From: Rhodobiaceae bacterium
GTDB lineage: Bacteria > Pseudomonadota > Alphaproteobacteria > Parvibaculales > Parvibaculaceae
Direction: 5' to 3'
Assembly: GCA_021404525.1 (NCBI GenBank)
Contig: JAAWWE010000002.1
Location: 124,001 to 188,000, forward strand
DNA: 64,000 bases
Shown one piece after another: positions 42,196-50,847 of the stretch; positions within the stretch are counted from its first letter, which is position 1, and the number at the start of each line of letters is the position of its first letter. A program made the translations under genes and the position numbers. The notes beneath the pieces are model-generated. The model saw nothing but the letters and a program-made list of their open reading frames with translations. It did not search any database and was not told where the DNA came from.

Positions 42196-43572
42196 ATGCA
42201 TGCATCAAGGCGCCAAGTATTGATGGGCGCGGCTGCAACCTCTGTGCTGGCCACGGCTGGCTGTGTAGGGTCCTTTGGGTCCTCCTCTTCATACCTGACA
42301 CAGATCCTCGAACCTGCAAATCAGAACACGGTTTTCCATTGGACCGATGTCGTGATGCAGCAGGTGCGAGATCAACGCGTGCCGCCACCGCGGGCGGCGT
42401 ACAATTTCTCACTGCCCATGGCTGCAGGGTTCCTGGCGGCAAATGGTATTGAGCAAGCCTATGATGAGCCCTTTGGGGTTGGCGCAGGCCCAACGGGGGC
42501 GAACCCTGAAGTGGCCTACGGCGTTGCCTTTGCAATCGCTGCCGCTGAAGCATTCCAACAACCGTTCATATTCGAACGTCGTTCCTTCCTGGACCAGTTC
42601 GCAGATGGTGATGCCAAACAGCGCGGCATTGAATGGGGAGAACGTGTTGGTCGTTTCGTTGTCGACATGCGAACAGACGATGGTTCTGAACCAAGCGAGG
42701 CGAACTTCTATCTGGACCGCTATCAGCGACGTCCTGATGAACTGCGCTGGAGCCCGACGGGACCATTTTATTCAGCGTCGCCTGGCCCGGCTTTTGGGTC
42801 CTTTGCGCGTGGTCTTTTTCCTGGGCAGGGAAAAATCAAACCCTGGACAATGACATCGGGATCTCAGTTTCGCGCAGTTGATTTTTATGATCCAAAAAGT
42901 CCTGAATTCGCAAATGAATTTGCCACGATCAAGGCCTTGGGTGGCGGTGACAGCACAATACGGACAGAGGATCAGTCACAGATTGCGCTTTTCTGGGAAG
43001 ATGGTCCCTGGGGCATCACGCCCCCTGGCCACTTCATCTATATCGGCATTCAACTCTTGCAAGATAAAGGCATGAGTTTCATCGAACTGGCGAGGGCGTT
43101 TGCCCTGATGGGCATGACGCAGGCTGATGCATCAATCAGCGCCTGGGATAGCAAATATCATCACGATATCGTTCGACCTGAAAGTGCCATTCGGGTAAGA
43201 GCGCCTAAGTTCCATAATCCTGATCCGCGGGTGGTCGCCCAATCGGATTGGCAGAGCTATATCCCAACACCCGAATTTCCCGCTTATACATCCGGTCACT
43301 CCACTTTTGGGGCCGCGGGCACTGAAATGATCGCTCATTTTCTGGGGCGTGATGACGTGACGTTTTCAGGAAGGTCTCCGGACCAGGTGCTTTGGCCGGA
43401 GCTAACCGGTGTCACCAGGCGCTGGACGAGCCTAAGCCAGGCAGCTGAGGAAAACGGTCTTTCGCGTCTCTATGGTGGCGTTCACTGGGAGCTTGATCAT
43501 GTTCAGGCCATGAAAGCGGGGCGAGCCATAGCGCGCCAAGCCTATCAATCACTGTTTGTGAAGAGGGCTTGA
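42196..43572 (+). CDS. Vanadium-dependent haloperoxidase/PAP2-like protein, Tat-exported
   Basis: A 458-aa exported protein with the vanadate/phosphate-binding signature of vanadium haloperoxidases: K-YHHDIV-RP, then TSGHSTFG, then SRLYGGVHWELDH, matching K-x6-RP, SGH and SR-x5-H-x3-D with His430 and Asp434. The signal has a twin-arginine start (ASRRQVLMGAAATSVLATAGC) and a possible lipoprotein Cys. ATG 42196 has GGGAG 9 nt upstream. It may oxidise halides with H2O2 or be an acid phosphatase; the fold cannot decide. It is followed after 3 nt by an outer-membrane barrel. Confidence 0.85.
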   Translation: MHASRRQVLMGAAATSVLATAGCVGSFGSSSSYLTQILEPANQNTVFHWTDVVMQQVRDQRVPPPRAAYNFSLPMAAGFLAANGIEQAYDEPFGVGAGPTGANPEVAYGVAFAIAAAEAFQQPFIFERRSFLDQFADGDAKQRGIEWGERVGRFVVDMRTDDGSEPSEANFYLDRYQRRPDELRWSPTGPFYSASPGPAFGSFARGLFPGQGKIKPWTMTSGSQFRAVDFYDPKSPEFANEFATIKALGGGDSTIRTEDQSQIALFWEDGPWGITPPGHFIYIGIQLLQDKGMSFIELARAFALMGMTQADASISAWDSKYHHDIVRPESAIRVRAPKFHNPDPRVVAQSDWQSYIPTPEFPAYTSGHSTFGAAGTEMIAHFLGRDDVTFSGRSPDQVLWPELTGVTRRWTSLSQAAEENGLSRLYGGVHWELDHVQAMKAGRAIARQAYQSLFVKRA

Positions 43573-43575
43573 GGC

Positions 43576-44592
43576 ATGACCAAGAACAATCAAAAAATAC
43601 TTCTGTCTGCAGCTTCAATGACCGCACTTCTGGGAGTGGCCACAGCTGCCTACGCTGACGGTGTGTCGCTAAACTACGAACGTCTCTCCTTTTTCGAGGA
43701 GCCTCTCGCAACCGAAGTTGGCGATGTAACGCTTGAGCTCCGAGGAACCGTAGACCTGCCCGTCTCAGTCCAATTGGAAGGCGATGACAGAGAAGACTAC
43801 AACTTCACTGGAAATTTCCAGGTCAACGCCGAAACACAAACGGCCAATCAGCTGACTCTGGGCGCAGCCTATTTCGGGCAATACGCAACAGAAGATACAG
43901 ACGATCACTATACAGACAACGTCGCGGGCTATGTCGGCGGTGTTTGGGGCACGCTCATCGGCGGCAATGTCGCTGGCATTGTCCGTGAGGAGACACGGCG
44001 GGCGCGTGGTGTAGGCAATGCAGAATTGGCGTTCGATGCGACCTACGGAACGCTCGATGATCTGGGTGGTTCCTATGTTGGTCGGTATGGACCGGTTGTG
44101 TTGAGCGGCACCATCGACGAAGACGCAAATGTGGATGTCGGTTTCATGTTCCAGCGGCCGCTTGGCAACAAGGATTACCGATTCACAGGTCGTTACTCTG
44201 AGGGCACTTATACATCCGCAGATGGATCAACCGTCTTCGACACCCAAGCAGTTGGCGGTGTTGCAGAGTTTGTCTATGGCAGCTCCACATTTGATCTGGG
44301 CGTTGGCTATGAAGACTTTGCCTCGACCGCGGTGGATGTTGATCGGTGGTATGTGTCAACCGGTGCTCAGACCAAACTAGGGGTCACCAGCCTTTCTCTC
44401 GAAGGCCACTATGGTGAAGTTGAAGGCCAAGAAGAGGTGGCGGCCTCGTTTGGCGCCGCATACGACATTGCCCGTGGCTTGTCGGTCAATCTCGGTGTCA
44501 ACTACAGTTACGCTCCGATTTCTGTGAATGGGATCAACTTCAACGACGCTCAGGAAACAAAGGGTATCGTGTCTTTGCGATATAGTTTCTAA
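43576..44592 (+). CDS. Outer-membrane beta-barrel (porin-like) protein
   Basis: A 338-aa exported barrel. The signal peptide (KILLSAASMTALLGVATAAYA) is followed by alternating strands such as TFDLGVGYEDF and SVNLGVNYSYAPI, and the protein ends IVSLRYSF, with a terminal Phe as in BAM substrates. The first part (SLNYERLSFFEEPLATEVGD) resembles an N-terminal plug or periplasmic strand. It begins 3 nt after the haloperoxidase stop (AGAGGG upstream), so the two are translated from one message. It may pass the haloperoxidase substrate or product. Confidence 0.8.
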   Translation: MTKNNQKILLSAASMTALLGVATAAYADGVSLNYERLSFFEEPLATEVGDVTLELRGTVDLPVSVQLEGDDREDYNFTGNFQVNAETQTANQLTLGAAYFGQYATEDTDDHYTDNVAGYVGGVWGTLIGGNVAGIVREETRRARGVGNAELAFDATYGTLDDLGGSYVGRYGPVVLSGTIDEDANVDVGFMFQRPLGNKDYRFTGRYSEGTYTSADGSTVFDTQAVGGVAEFVYGSSTFDLGVGYEDFASTAVDVDRWYVSTGAQTKLGVTSLSLEGHYGEVEGQEEVAASFGAAYDIARGLSVNLGVNYSYAPISVNGINFNDAQETKGIVSLRYSF

Positions 44593-44601
44593 GATAGACC
44601 A

Positions 44602-44638
44602 GTCGGCGTGAGGGGGTGCTTGCTCCCCTCGCGCCGAC
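44602..44638 (+). terminator. Long GC-rich hairpin between barrel and two-component genes
   Basis: GTCGGCGTGAGGGG pairs with CCCCTCGCGCCGAC (14-bp stem with one G-U) around a 9-nt loop. There is no T-run, so it may reduce rather than stop read-through into the response regulator 40 nt downstream, or protect the upstream mRNA. Confidence 0.55.
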
Positions 44639-44677
44639 ACTCGTGCAAGTTCGGCAGAAGACAGGGGTTGTCGACGA

Positions 44678-45391
44678 ATGGAGCGGTTCGCCCGCATTCT
44701 GGTTGTAGATGACCAACCAGACATACGTGAAGCACTCGGCGCGCATCTGGAGCGAAGCGGGTTTTCCGTCACGCTTGCAGAAAACGCGAGCGCTGCACGA
44801 AAACAGCTGGAATCAAGTGCGATTGATCTTGCTGTGCTCGATATTATGATGCCTGGGGAAGACGGCCTCAGCCTTTGTCGGCATTTGCGTGAAACGCAGA
44901 ACCTGCCGGTAATTCTTCTCACCGCATTGACGGATGATACCGATCGGATCGTTGGACTTGAGCTCGGTGCGGACGACTATGTCACCAAACCATTTAACCC
45001 CCGAGAGCTCGTGGCCCGTATCAAGGCCGTGCTTCGGCGAACGCAAAACCCTGGCGATGGTCCTCAGAAAGCACATCTGAAGCGATTTGGCACATGGGTG
45101 CTGAACCTGCACAAGGGTGAATTGATGGACCAGAATGGTGTCATCGTTCCGTTAAGTGCCGGCGAGATCCAGCTGCTTACGGTCTTCCTGGACAATTGCG
45201 ACAATGTTCTAACGCGCGACGAACTGATCGACCTCACCAAAGGTCGAGACGCACTACCCTTCGAGCGCAGCGTGGACAACATGATCAGTAGGCTTCGCCG
45301 CAAGATAGAGCCCAACCCAAAAGAACCGATCTATATAAGAACCGTCTGGGGGGGCGGGTATAGGTTCGTGACGCAGTCTGATGCGCCGTGA
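44678..45391 (+). CDS. OmpR-family response regulator
   Basis: A 237-aa regulator: receiver domain with acidic pair in LVVDDQPD, phospho-aspartate Asp55 (AVLDIMMPGEDG) and lysine in DYVTKPFNPRELVARI, then an OmpR winged helix with SAGEIQLLTVFLDN and ISRLRRKIE-NPKEPIYIRT and a final VWGGGYRFV. It overlaps the kinase gene by 4 nt. With the barrel and haloperoxidase genes upstream, it may control the envelope response that includes them. Confidence 0.94.
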   Translation: MERFARILVVDDQPDIREALGAHLERSGFSVTLAENASAARKQLESSAIDLAVLDIMMPGEDGLSLCRHLRETQNLPVILLTALTDDTDRIVGLELGADDYVTKPFNPRELVARIKAVLRRTQNPGDGPQKAHLKRFGTWVLNLHKGELMDQNGVIVPLSAGEIQLLTVFLDNCDNVLTRDELIDLTKGRDALPFERSVDNMISRLRRKIEPNPKEPIYIRTVWGGGYRFVTQSDAP

Positions 45392-46854
45392 TTGACTGGC
45401 TTCGACTTCGCACGCTGCCCGGGCAGCTTATTGCCCTATTTGTGATCGTCTTGCTCATCTCGCAGATCATCAATGTCTTGCTTATCATCGGGGAGCGGAG
45501 GCTGCAGGCGCGCTCAACACTCTATATGTCGGCGATTGAAAAGATGGCCGAGAGGACGGCTCATGTCCTTGCAGTTCCGGGCAGGCGACCTGGGCCGGAC
45601 CCTGGCAATAGGCGGGGTACCCCGGTGCGCATCGAGGTCGGCCCGTCTTCAGCGATTGGCCGACTCTCAGAAATCGACTGTCTCACTGCCTATGAAAAGC
45701 AGCTCGGAAGTCTGCTGCAGAGCCGGAATGTGCAGTTTGAAACTGTACGCGTCTGCCGGGGAGAGAAACTGGGGCGGCCTGATCGTCAGTCTGGCTCAGT
45801 AGGTCCGAGGCCACCTATCAGCGGCGCGGGCCGCGATGGAGGGCGAACGATGCGTCCGCCGCCTCCCGGGCATCGCCCTCCACCCGACCCACGAGGGCCG
45901 CCCGGGCCAGGATTTGAAAGTCTGGTGATGTCGGTGCACTTGCCAGATGGGCGTTGGGTGAATGGGATAACGGGCCATTACCCGCTGGAGAACATGACGC
46001 CCAGAGTGTTTTTATCAACCGGCGGCATGGTCTTGGTGACGGTGCTGATCGTTATCTTCTTCGCAAGGCGCATCACACGACCATTGACCAACCTGGCAAA
46101 AGCGGCGGATCAATTGGGTCGTGGCGGGCAAGGTGTCTCGGTCAAAGAAGAAGGGCCCACTGATCTGCGATCTGCGATTGCAGCGTTCAATGCCATGCAA
46201 GAGCGCCTCACTCGGATGATCGAAACCCAACGAACAATGCTTCGCTCCGTTGGCCATGATTTAAGAACGCCGCTGACGTCACTGCGCATCCGTGCAGAGG
46301 CGATGGAGCCCGAGGCCGAGCGGGCGAAGGTGATTGCTACCCTTGATGAAATGAAAGCGATGATGGAGGAAATTCTAACCTGGGCAGAGGATGCTTCTGG
46401 GATGGAAGAATTGCATCGCGTTGACCTTAATGCGCTGCTGACCAGCTTGAGTGATGACTATCAGGATGCCGGACGGAAAGTGACCTACGAGGATGGCGCT
46501 GCGGTCATTGTTTTGTGCCGACGCGTGTCGCTTAGGCGAGCACTGCGCAATCTCATCGACAATGGATTGAAATATGGGCAAGAGGTCAATATCTCACTTT
46601 CTGAGAATGACGACACAGTCCGGGTGTGCGTAGACGACAAAGGCCCGGGCATTCCCGACGAGGATCTGCGGGAGGTCCTGAAGCCCTTCGTTCGGCTCGA
46701 AGCATCACGCAGCAAAGAAACAGGCGGAGCCGGGTTGGGCTTGTCAATTGCTCAGTCGATCATTCAGGCCCATGGGGCTGAGCTTGACCTCCGCAACAGA
46801 GCGTCCGGAGGACTGCGCGCTTCCTTCAAGCTTCCGCGGGAAACACAATTTTGA
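45388..46854 (+). CDS. Sensor histidine kinase with Pro/Arg-rich periplasmic region
   Basis: EnvZ-like kinase, 488 aa. A first membrane helix (LIALFVIVLLISQIINVLLI) is followed by a periplasmic region of about 170 residues carrying Gly/Pro/Arg-rich stretches (GRRPGPDPGNRRG; RPPPPGHRPPPDPRGPPGPG), a second helix (GMVLVTVLIVIFFARRI), HAMP, HisKA with His290 in SVGHDLRTPLTSL, and an ATPase domain (NLIDNGLKYG, DKGPGIP, GAGLGLSIAQ). GTG 45388 overlaps the regulator stop by 4 nt. The proline-rich part is unusual for a sensor and may bind a surface polymer or anion. Confidence 0.92.
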   Translation: MIDWLRLRTLPGQLIALFVIVLLISQIINVLLIIGERRLQARSTLYMSAIEKMAERTAHVLAVPGRRPGPDPGNRRGTPVRIEVGPSSAIGRLSEIDCLTAYEKQLGSLLQSRNVQFETVRVCRGEKLGRPDRQSGSVGPRPPISGAGRDGGRTMRPPPPGHRPPPDPRGPPGPGFESLVMSVHLPDGRWVNGITGHYPLENMTPRVFLSTGGMVLVTVLIVIFFARRITRPLTNLAKAADQLGRGGQGVSVKEEGPTDLRSAIAAFNAMQERLTRMIETQRTMLRSVGHDLRTPLTSLRIRAEAMEPEAERAKVIATLDEMKAMMEEILTWAEDASGMEELHRVDLNALLTSLSDDYQDAGRKVTYEDGAAVIVLCRRVSLRRALRNLIDNGLKYGQEVNISLSENDDTVRVCVDDKGPGIPDEDLREVLKPFVRLEASRSKETGGAGLGLSIAQSIIQAHGAELDLRNRASGGLRASFKLPRETQF

Positions 46855-46872
46855 CGTAGATGGTCACCAGTC

Positions 46873-48483
46873 TCAATAAACCGGGTCGTACATATAGTCC
46901 CGAATAGCCTGAGTATATCCTGCTGCATACTCGACCTGAGCAACCCCCTCGCGGAGGGCCGTATCGGCGACGCGCTCGGCTATCTTTGCGGAGACTTCTC
47001 GGATCTCGGGTAGCTTTGGATAAATGGCACCAGCTTCAATGTCTTGATCTGTGACTTCTGCAGCGAGTGCCTCTGCGGCTGCTAAGAACATGTTTTCTGA
47101 GATGGTTGTTGCATCAGCGACAACAGCACCAAGGCCAATGCCCGGAAAAATATAGGCATTGTTGCCCTGAGCAGGGCGGTGGACTTTGTCATTGAAGGTA
47201 ACAGGGTCAAATGGACTGCCACTGGCGAAGATCGCCGTGCCCTTGCTCCATTGATAAGCCTGCTCAGCCGTACATTCGGCACTGGAGGTTGGATTGGACA
47301 AGGCAAAGATGGTCGGCCGCTCATTTATATCGGCCATAGTGCGGATTACTTCTTCTGTGAATGTACCTGGGGCCCCGGTCGCGCCGATCAGCACATCCGG
47401 CTGGATGGTTTGGATCGCAGAAACGAAATCCATCTCCGAATGGTCGTGTGCATAGGGCAGGTTGTGGGGCATTAAATCTGTGCGGCTTCCAACGACAAGA
47501 CCCTCGACATCAACAAACCATAGGCGCGCACGTGCCTCGTCATAAGACAGGCCCTTTTGCTGGAGTGCAGCGCAGATGAGGTCCGCAATCCCTGTCGCGG
47601 CGGACCCAGCACCAAGAAACATGATTTTCAGGTCTTCAAATTTCTTGTGTGATATTCGCGTGGACGCGTAAACCCCCGCCAGAGCCACTGCAGCGGTACC
47701 CTGAATGTCATCATTAAAAGAGAGAACCTGATCGCGGTAGGTGTTGAGCAGACGATAAGCATTGGGTGTCTGAAAATCCTCAAACTGTATAAGCGCCTTG
47801 GGAAATCTCATCTGAACTGCATCGACAAATTCCGCAACCAGTGAGTCATATTTTTCGCCGCCTATCCTTGGGTGCGGGTAGCCAAGATAAAGAGGGTCTT
47901 CGCGAAGCTCTGCATTTTCCGTCCCAACATCAAGCATCACAGGCAGGCATTGGTGAGGCTGGATACCGGCACAGGCGACATAGAGCGCCAATTTCCCGAT
48001 GGGGATACCCATGCCGTTTGCGCCCAGGTCGCCAAGGCCAAGAATGCGTTGTCCATCGGTGATCACGATCACACGAATGTCGTTTTCGGGCCAGTTGTCG
48101 AGCATTGAGGCGATATGGCCTGAGTCCTCCGGTGTTATGTAGAAACCCTGTGGCTTCCGAAAGATGTGCGCGAACTCTTTGCAGGCCTGCCCCACCGTCG
48201 GCGTATAGATGAGGGGCATGATTTCCTCAATGTGATCAATCAGCGTTCGATAGAAGAGCGTCTGGTTTCGTTCCTGAAGAGCTGTCAGAAAGATATAGCG
48301 TTCAATGTCGAATGCCTTGCGGCGCATGTTTTCGAGGACCCGCATTTTCTGCGTTTCAAGATCAGAGACATTGTAGGGAAGCAAACCGCGCAGACCGAGC
48401 GCGTCGCGTTCTTCTCTCGAAAATGCCGTCGATTTGGTGCGAGTCCTATCGTTCAGCAACGAACGGCCTAGAGCTTGCCTCAT
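46873..48483 (-). CDS. NAD-dependent malic enzyme
   Basis: A 536-aa malic enzyme of the long, MaeA-like type, converting malate to pyruvate, CO2 and NADH. Features: the tyrosine in LIYTPTVGQACKEF, VITDGQRILGLGDLGANGMG, FEDFQTPNAYRLL, FNDDIQGTAAVALAG with metal-binding aspartates, and the NAD-binding MFLGAGSAATGIADL. ATG 48483 was chosen over an adjacent GTG. It stands alone on the minus strand and converges with the kinase gene. It would supply pyruvate and reducing power during growth on acids. Confidence 0.94.
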   Translation of the reverse strand: MRQALGRSLLNDRTRTKSTAFSREERDALGLRGLLPYNVSDLETQKMRVLENMRRKAFDIERYIFLTALQERNQTLFYRTLIDHIEEIMPLIYTPTVGQACKEFAHIFRKPQGFYITPEDSGHIASMLDNWPENDIRVIVITDGQRILGLGDLGANGMGIPIGKLALYVACAGIQPHQCLPVMLDVGTENAELREDPLYLGYPHPRIGGEKYDSLVAEFVDAVQMRFPKALIQFEDFQTPNAYRLLNTYRDQVLSFNDDIQGTAAVALAGVYASTRISHKKFEDLKIMFLGAGSAATGIADLICAALQQKGLSYDEARARLWFVDVEGLVVGSRTDLMPHNLPYAHDHSEMDFVSAIQTIQPDVLIGATGAPGTFTEEVIRTMADINERPTIFALSNPTSSAECTAEQAYQWSKGTAIFASGSPFDPVTFNDKVHRPAQGNNAYIFPGIGLGAVVADATTISENMFLAAAEALAAEVTDQDIEAGAIYPKLPEIREVSAKIAERVADTALREGVAQVEYAAGYTQAIRDYMYDPVY

Positions 48484-48621
48484 CACAGTACCCCTATTGC
48501 TTGTCGTCCAAATGCATTGTCTGCACCGGAGTCTATAGGGATTGTTCGACTACGGAGGTAATCTTTACTCAAGACCCGGTGATAACCCTGTGAAGGGGGG
48601 AGGCGAGCGTTCAGAGATTGC

Positions 48622-48852
48622 CTATTTGCCACCGGCAAAGCCGTCTTTCGGACGTTTTGGCAAGCGGCTCCAAATGGCTTCGGCAAAGCTGAGCGCAACG
48701 ACAAATAGCAGAAGAACTCCGACGATGCGCAGATCATTGAAGTCAGTGCCTTTGGCCCAAGCTGGAAACTGGCCCCACGCGAGGTAGACTCCATATGAGA
48801 TACCTGCAGCAACGGCGAGACCCAAGACGTGCCAGATCAACCGGGAGAGCAT
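48622..48852 (-). CDS. Small two-helix membrane protein, last gene of the Rieske operon
   Basis: A 76-aa protein with two hydrophobic helices (LIWHVLGLAVAAGISYGVYL and LRIVGVLLLFVVALSFAEAI). ATG 48852 overlaps the stop of the preceding gene by 1 nt (TGATG), which supports translation. I do not recognise a family. It is the last of five coupled genes and probably a small subunit of the same membrane complex. Confidence 0.75.
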   Translation of the reverse strand: MLSRLIWHVLGLAVAAGISYGVYLAWGQFPAWAKGTDFNDLRIVGVLLLFVVALSFAEAIWSRLPKRPKDGFAGGK

Positions 48853-49622
48853 CACAACACCTCCACACTATTGAGGTCGATTTTGAACACCATCAGATCA
48901 CCGCGGCGTTCAATCCGCCCCTCGGCCTGCACCCGCGCCGCCACATATCGTTGCAGCTCTTCGTCGATAGGGTTCCCGTCTTGATCTGAAAGGAGGAAAA
49001 ATTCACCGCCTTCAACAGGTGCGGTGCTCACAAAAACTGCCGGTACACCACCATTGAGACAGAGATTGGCACAGGCTTTGTGCGCTATCCCGGTGCCTGG
49101 GCGCATGGCGCCCACATAGCACTTGCCATCACAGATCTCCCCAGTAAGCCGCCAGCTCCCTAGGTCAATGACAGAGAGGTCAATGGCAGCCCGTGCTTCG
49201 TCAGACAGCCCGTCAGTAGATGCCTGAAGTGGGACGCGACGCCCCACTTGGAGCATGTCAATCGTCCCGCGTTTCAAAAGGACGCCGCCAACATCAACGA
49301 CCTGTCCTTCGAGCGTTGCTGCTTTCGCCTGAACGCCTCTTTTTCCCTGTCCCGCAAGAAGGAGCGTATGACCATCAGGATAGGTGTCATTGGGAGCGAT
49401 ACGAACGAGTGGATAGGGGGATGTTTCCAGAATACCTGTGAAGGTCTTGTGTTGAAAGATGAAGCGGCCCGGGCCAGGATCGGGCTGAGTTGCCGAGATA
49501 AAGTAGCCTGCGCCTGCCATCGCCCCAACAAACGCAAGTGTAACCAAAAGGATGAGCGCGCGACTGCCCCGTGGCACGCCCCGAATATAACCTACAAAAA
49601 AGTCATTATGCGTCTTGGCCAT
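48852..49622 (-). CDS. Membrane-anchored Cys-rich protein of the Rieske operon
   Basis: A 256-aa protein with an N-terminal membrane helix (LILLVTLAFVGAMAGAGYFI) and a periplasmic domain. About residue 160-200 carries GEICDGKCYVGAMRPG and HKACANLCLNGGVPAVFV, a CxxxC plus H-KxCAxxC arrangement that looks like a metal or redox site. Similar unnamed proteins occur beside Rieske proteins, as far as I recall; there is no assigned function. The gene is directly coupled on both sides (49622 and 48852). It may receive or donate electrons for the Rieske protein. Confidence 0.75.
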   Translation of the reverse strand: MAKTHNDFFVGYIRGVPRGSRALILLVTLAFVGAMAGAGYFISATQPDPGPGRFIFQHKTFTGILETSPYPLVRIAPNDTYPDGHTLLLAGQGKRGVQAKAATLEGQVVDVGGVLLKRGTIDMLQVGRRVPLQASTDGLSDEARAAIDLSVIDLGSWRLTGEICDGKCYVGAMRPGTGIAHKACANLCLNGGVPAVFVSTAPVEGGEFFLLSDQDGNPIDEELQRYVAARVQAEGRIERRGDLMVFKIDLNSVEVL

Positions 49623-50677
49623 CAGGTGCTCTCCCCAATTAAGACCGGTTCAACACGTGTTCCCGGAGGGTTGGCTTTAGGGTCGACAAGGATGTTGCCG
49701 TCTTTGACCTGCAACCGATAGGTGGCGATCTTCTCAGTGAAGGGCGCAGGTGCACAGCCATCTTCAGGCCGATATTGAAATCCATGCCAGGGGCAAGTGA
49801 TGCAGCCATCAATAATGCGACCCTCGCCTAGGGGACCGTTCTGGTGGGCACAGGCATTGGAGGTCGCTGAGAGTTTGCCATGATATCGAAATAGCGCGAT
49901 TCGCTCGCCGCCAGGCAGCGGGACGACATGGCCATGCTCGTCTTCAATGTCATCCACGTGTGCGACATGGACCCAATCTCCCTCCGTCTTTGCGGCAGTT
50001 TTCTGGTCAGCGTCTGTTTCACGCCTGCCAGCGGCGAGATGCAGCAGCAGGACGGTGGCTGCAAAGAAAACGACAAGCATTGGGAAGATGGGATCAGTCG
50101 CGCCTTGCATGTAGCCGAACAGCACGTGCGCCACCAGGGAGGCGTAACCCACATAAATCATCATGTGGAGCGCCTTCCAGAAGGGGGGCGTGAAGAACTT
50201 CAACCAGAAATCGTGGCTGGTGACCGCAAGGACAAGCAACACGAACAGGGAGAAAATGCCGAAAGCTTCAAAGGGAAAGCCAAGAAACTGCCCATAGTCG
50301 ACATTGCTGGTAAGGAGCGCCACATACCGGTCAGTCGGCGAAAAGACAAAATACCAATCAATGACATAGCTGGCATGGGTTAAAGCGACGGCAAAAGTCA
50401 ACACGCCAAGGTGCCGACGATTGTAGAGCAGCGGAAGGAAACGTTTATCAAGACGTGCAAGCGGTCCAATGCACAGGATGATGGAAAGCAGAATGAAGGC
50501 GCAGGTGCCAAAGGCGCGCATGCGCAGAATAGGATAGTTCACCTGCTGGGACCGTTCGATCTCCATGGGTGCAAATTTTAGGAACAAAACGATGTAGAGC
50601 ACGATGCCTGCAAGAGCCACGAGATCGTAAACATACTTGTTTGGATTCCACTGGACCGGTGTGTATTTGACGCTCAT
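49622..50677 (-). CDS. Rieske 2Fe-2S protein fused to ferric-reductase-like membrane domain
   Basis: A 351-aa membrane redox protein. Residues 15-210 hold about six helices of ferric-reductase/cytochrome b type with histidines (GVLTFAVALTHASYVIDWYF, HMMIYVGYASLVAHVLFGYM). From about residue 245 a Rieske domain follows with cluster ligands CAHQNGPLG and CPWHGFQYR (C-x-H ... C-x-x-H, where the first motif reads C-A-H). This fusion would move electrons across or along the membrane, for example to quinone or iron. It overlaps a 54-aa gene before and the Cys-rich gene after. Confidence 0.88.
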   Translation of the reverse strand: MSVKYTPVQWNPNKYVYDLVALAGIVLYIVLFLKFAPMEIERSQQVNYPILRMRAFGTCAFILLSIILCIGPLARLDKRFLPLLYNRRHLGVLTFAVALTHASYVIDWYFVFSPTDRYVALLTSNVDYGQFLGFPFEAFGIFSLFVLLVLAVTSHDFWLKFFTPPFWKALHMMIYVGYASLVAHVLFGYMQGATDPIFPMLVVFFAATVLLLHLAAGRRETDADQKTAAKTEGDWVHVAHVDDIEDEHGHVVPLPGGERIALFRYHGKLSATSNACAHQNGPLGEGRIIDGCITCPWHGFQYRPEDGCAPAPFTEKIATYRLQVKDGNILVDPKANPPGTRVEPVLIGEST

Positions 50678-50838
50678 GGAATGGCCTCCTGATTGGCAGC
50701 GGGAGGTGAGATCTGTACCGGTGCCTGGTCAGCACTTTGTTGAAAGTAAATAAGTCCAGCGATCACAAAGAGCAGCGGTAGGAGGACAGCCAGACCGCGC
50801 CAGATTGCAAAATGAGCAGTTCTGTGTTTCCGCTTCAT
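50674..50838 (-). CDS. 54-aa single-pass membrane protein
   Basis: Short gene from ATG 50838 to TGA 50674, overlapping the Rieske gene start by 4 nt (ATGA). The product has a basic start (MKRKHRTAHFAIWRG), one helix (LAVLLPLLFVIAGLIYF) and a Pro/Gln-rich periplasmic tail. It fills the gap between two membrane-protein genes, and the tight overlap supports it as a real small subunit of the complex. Confidence 0.7.
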   Translation of the reverse strand: MKRKHRTAHFAIWRGLAVLLPLLFVIAGLIYFQQSADQAPVQISPPAANQEAIP

Positions 50839-50847
50839 GGGCCGTCC

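Noticed and set aside
42196..43572. Plain PAP2 acid phosphatase without haloperoxidase character
   Set aside because: The K-x6-RP, SGH and SR-x5-H-x3-D spacing and the length of 458 aa favour the vanadium haloperoxidase group, though activity cannot be told from sequence.
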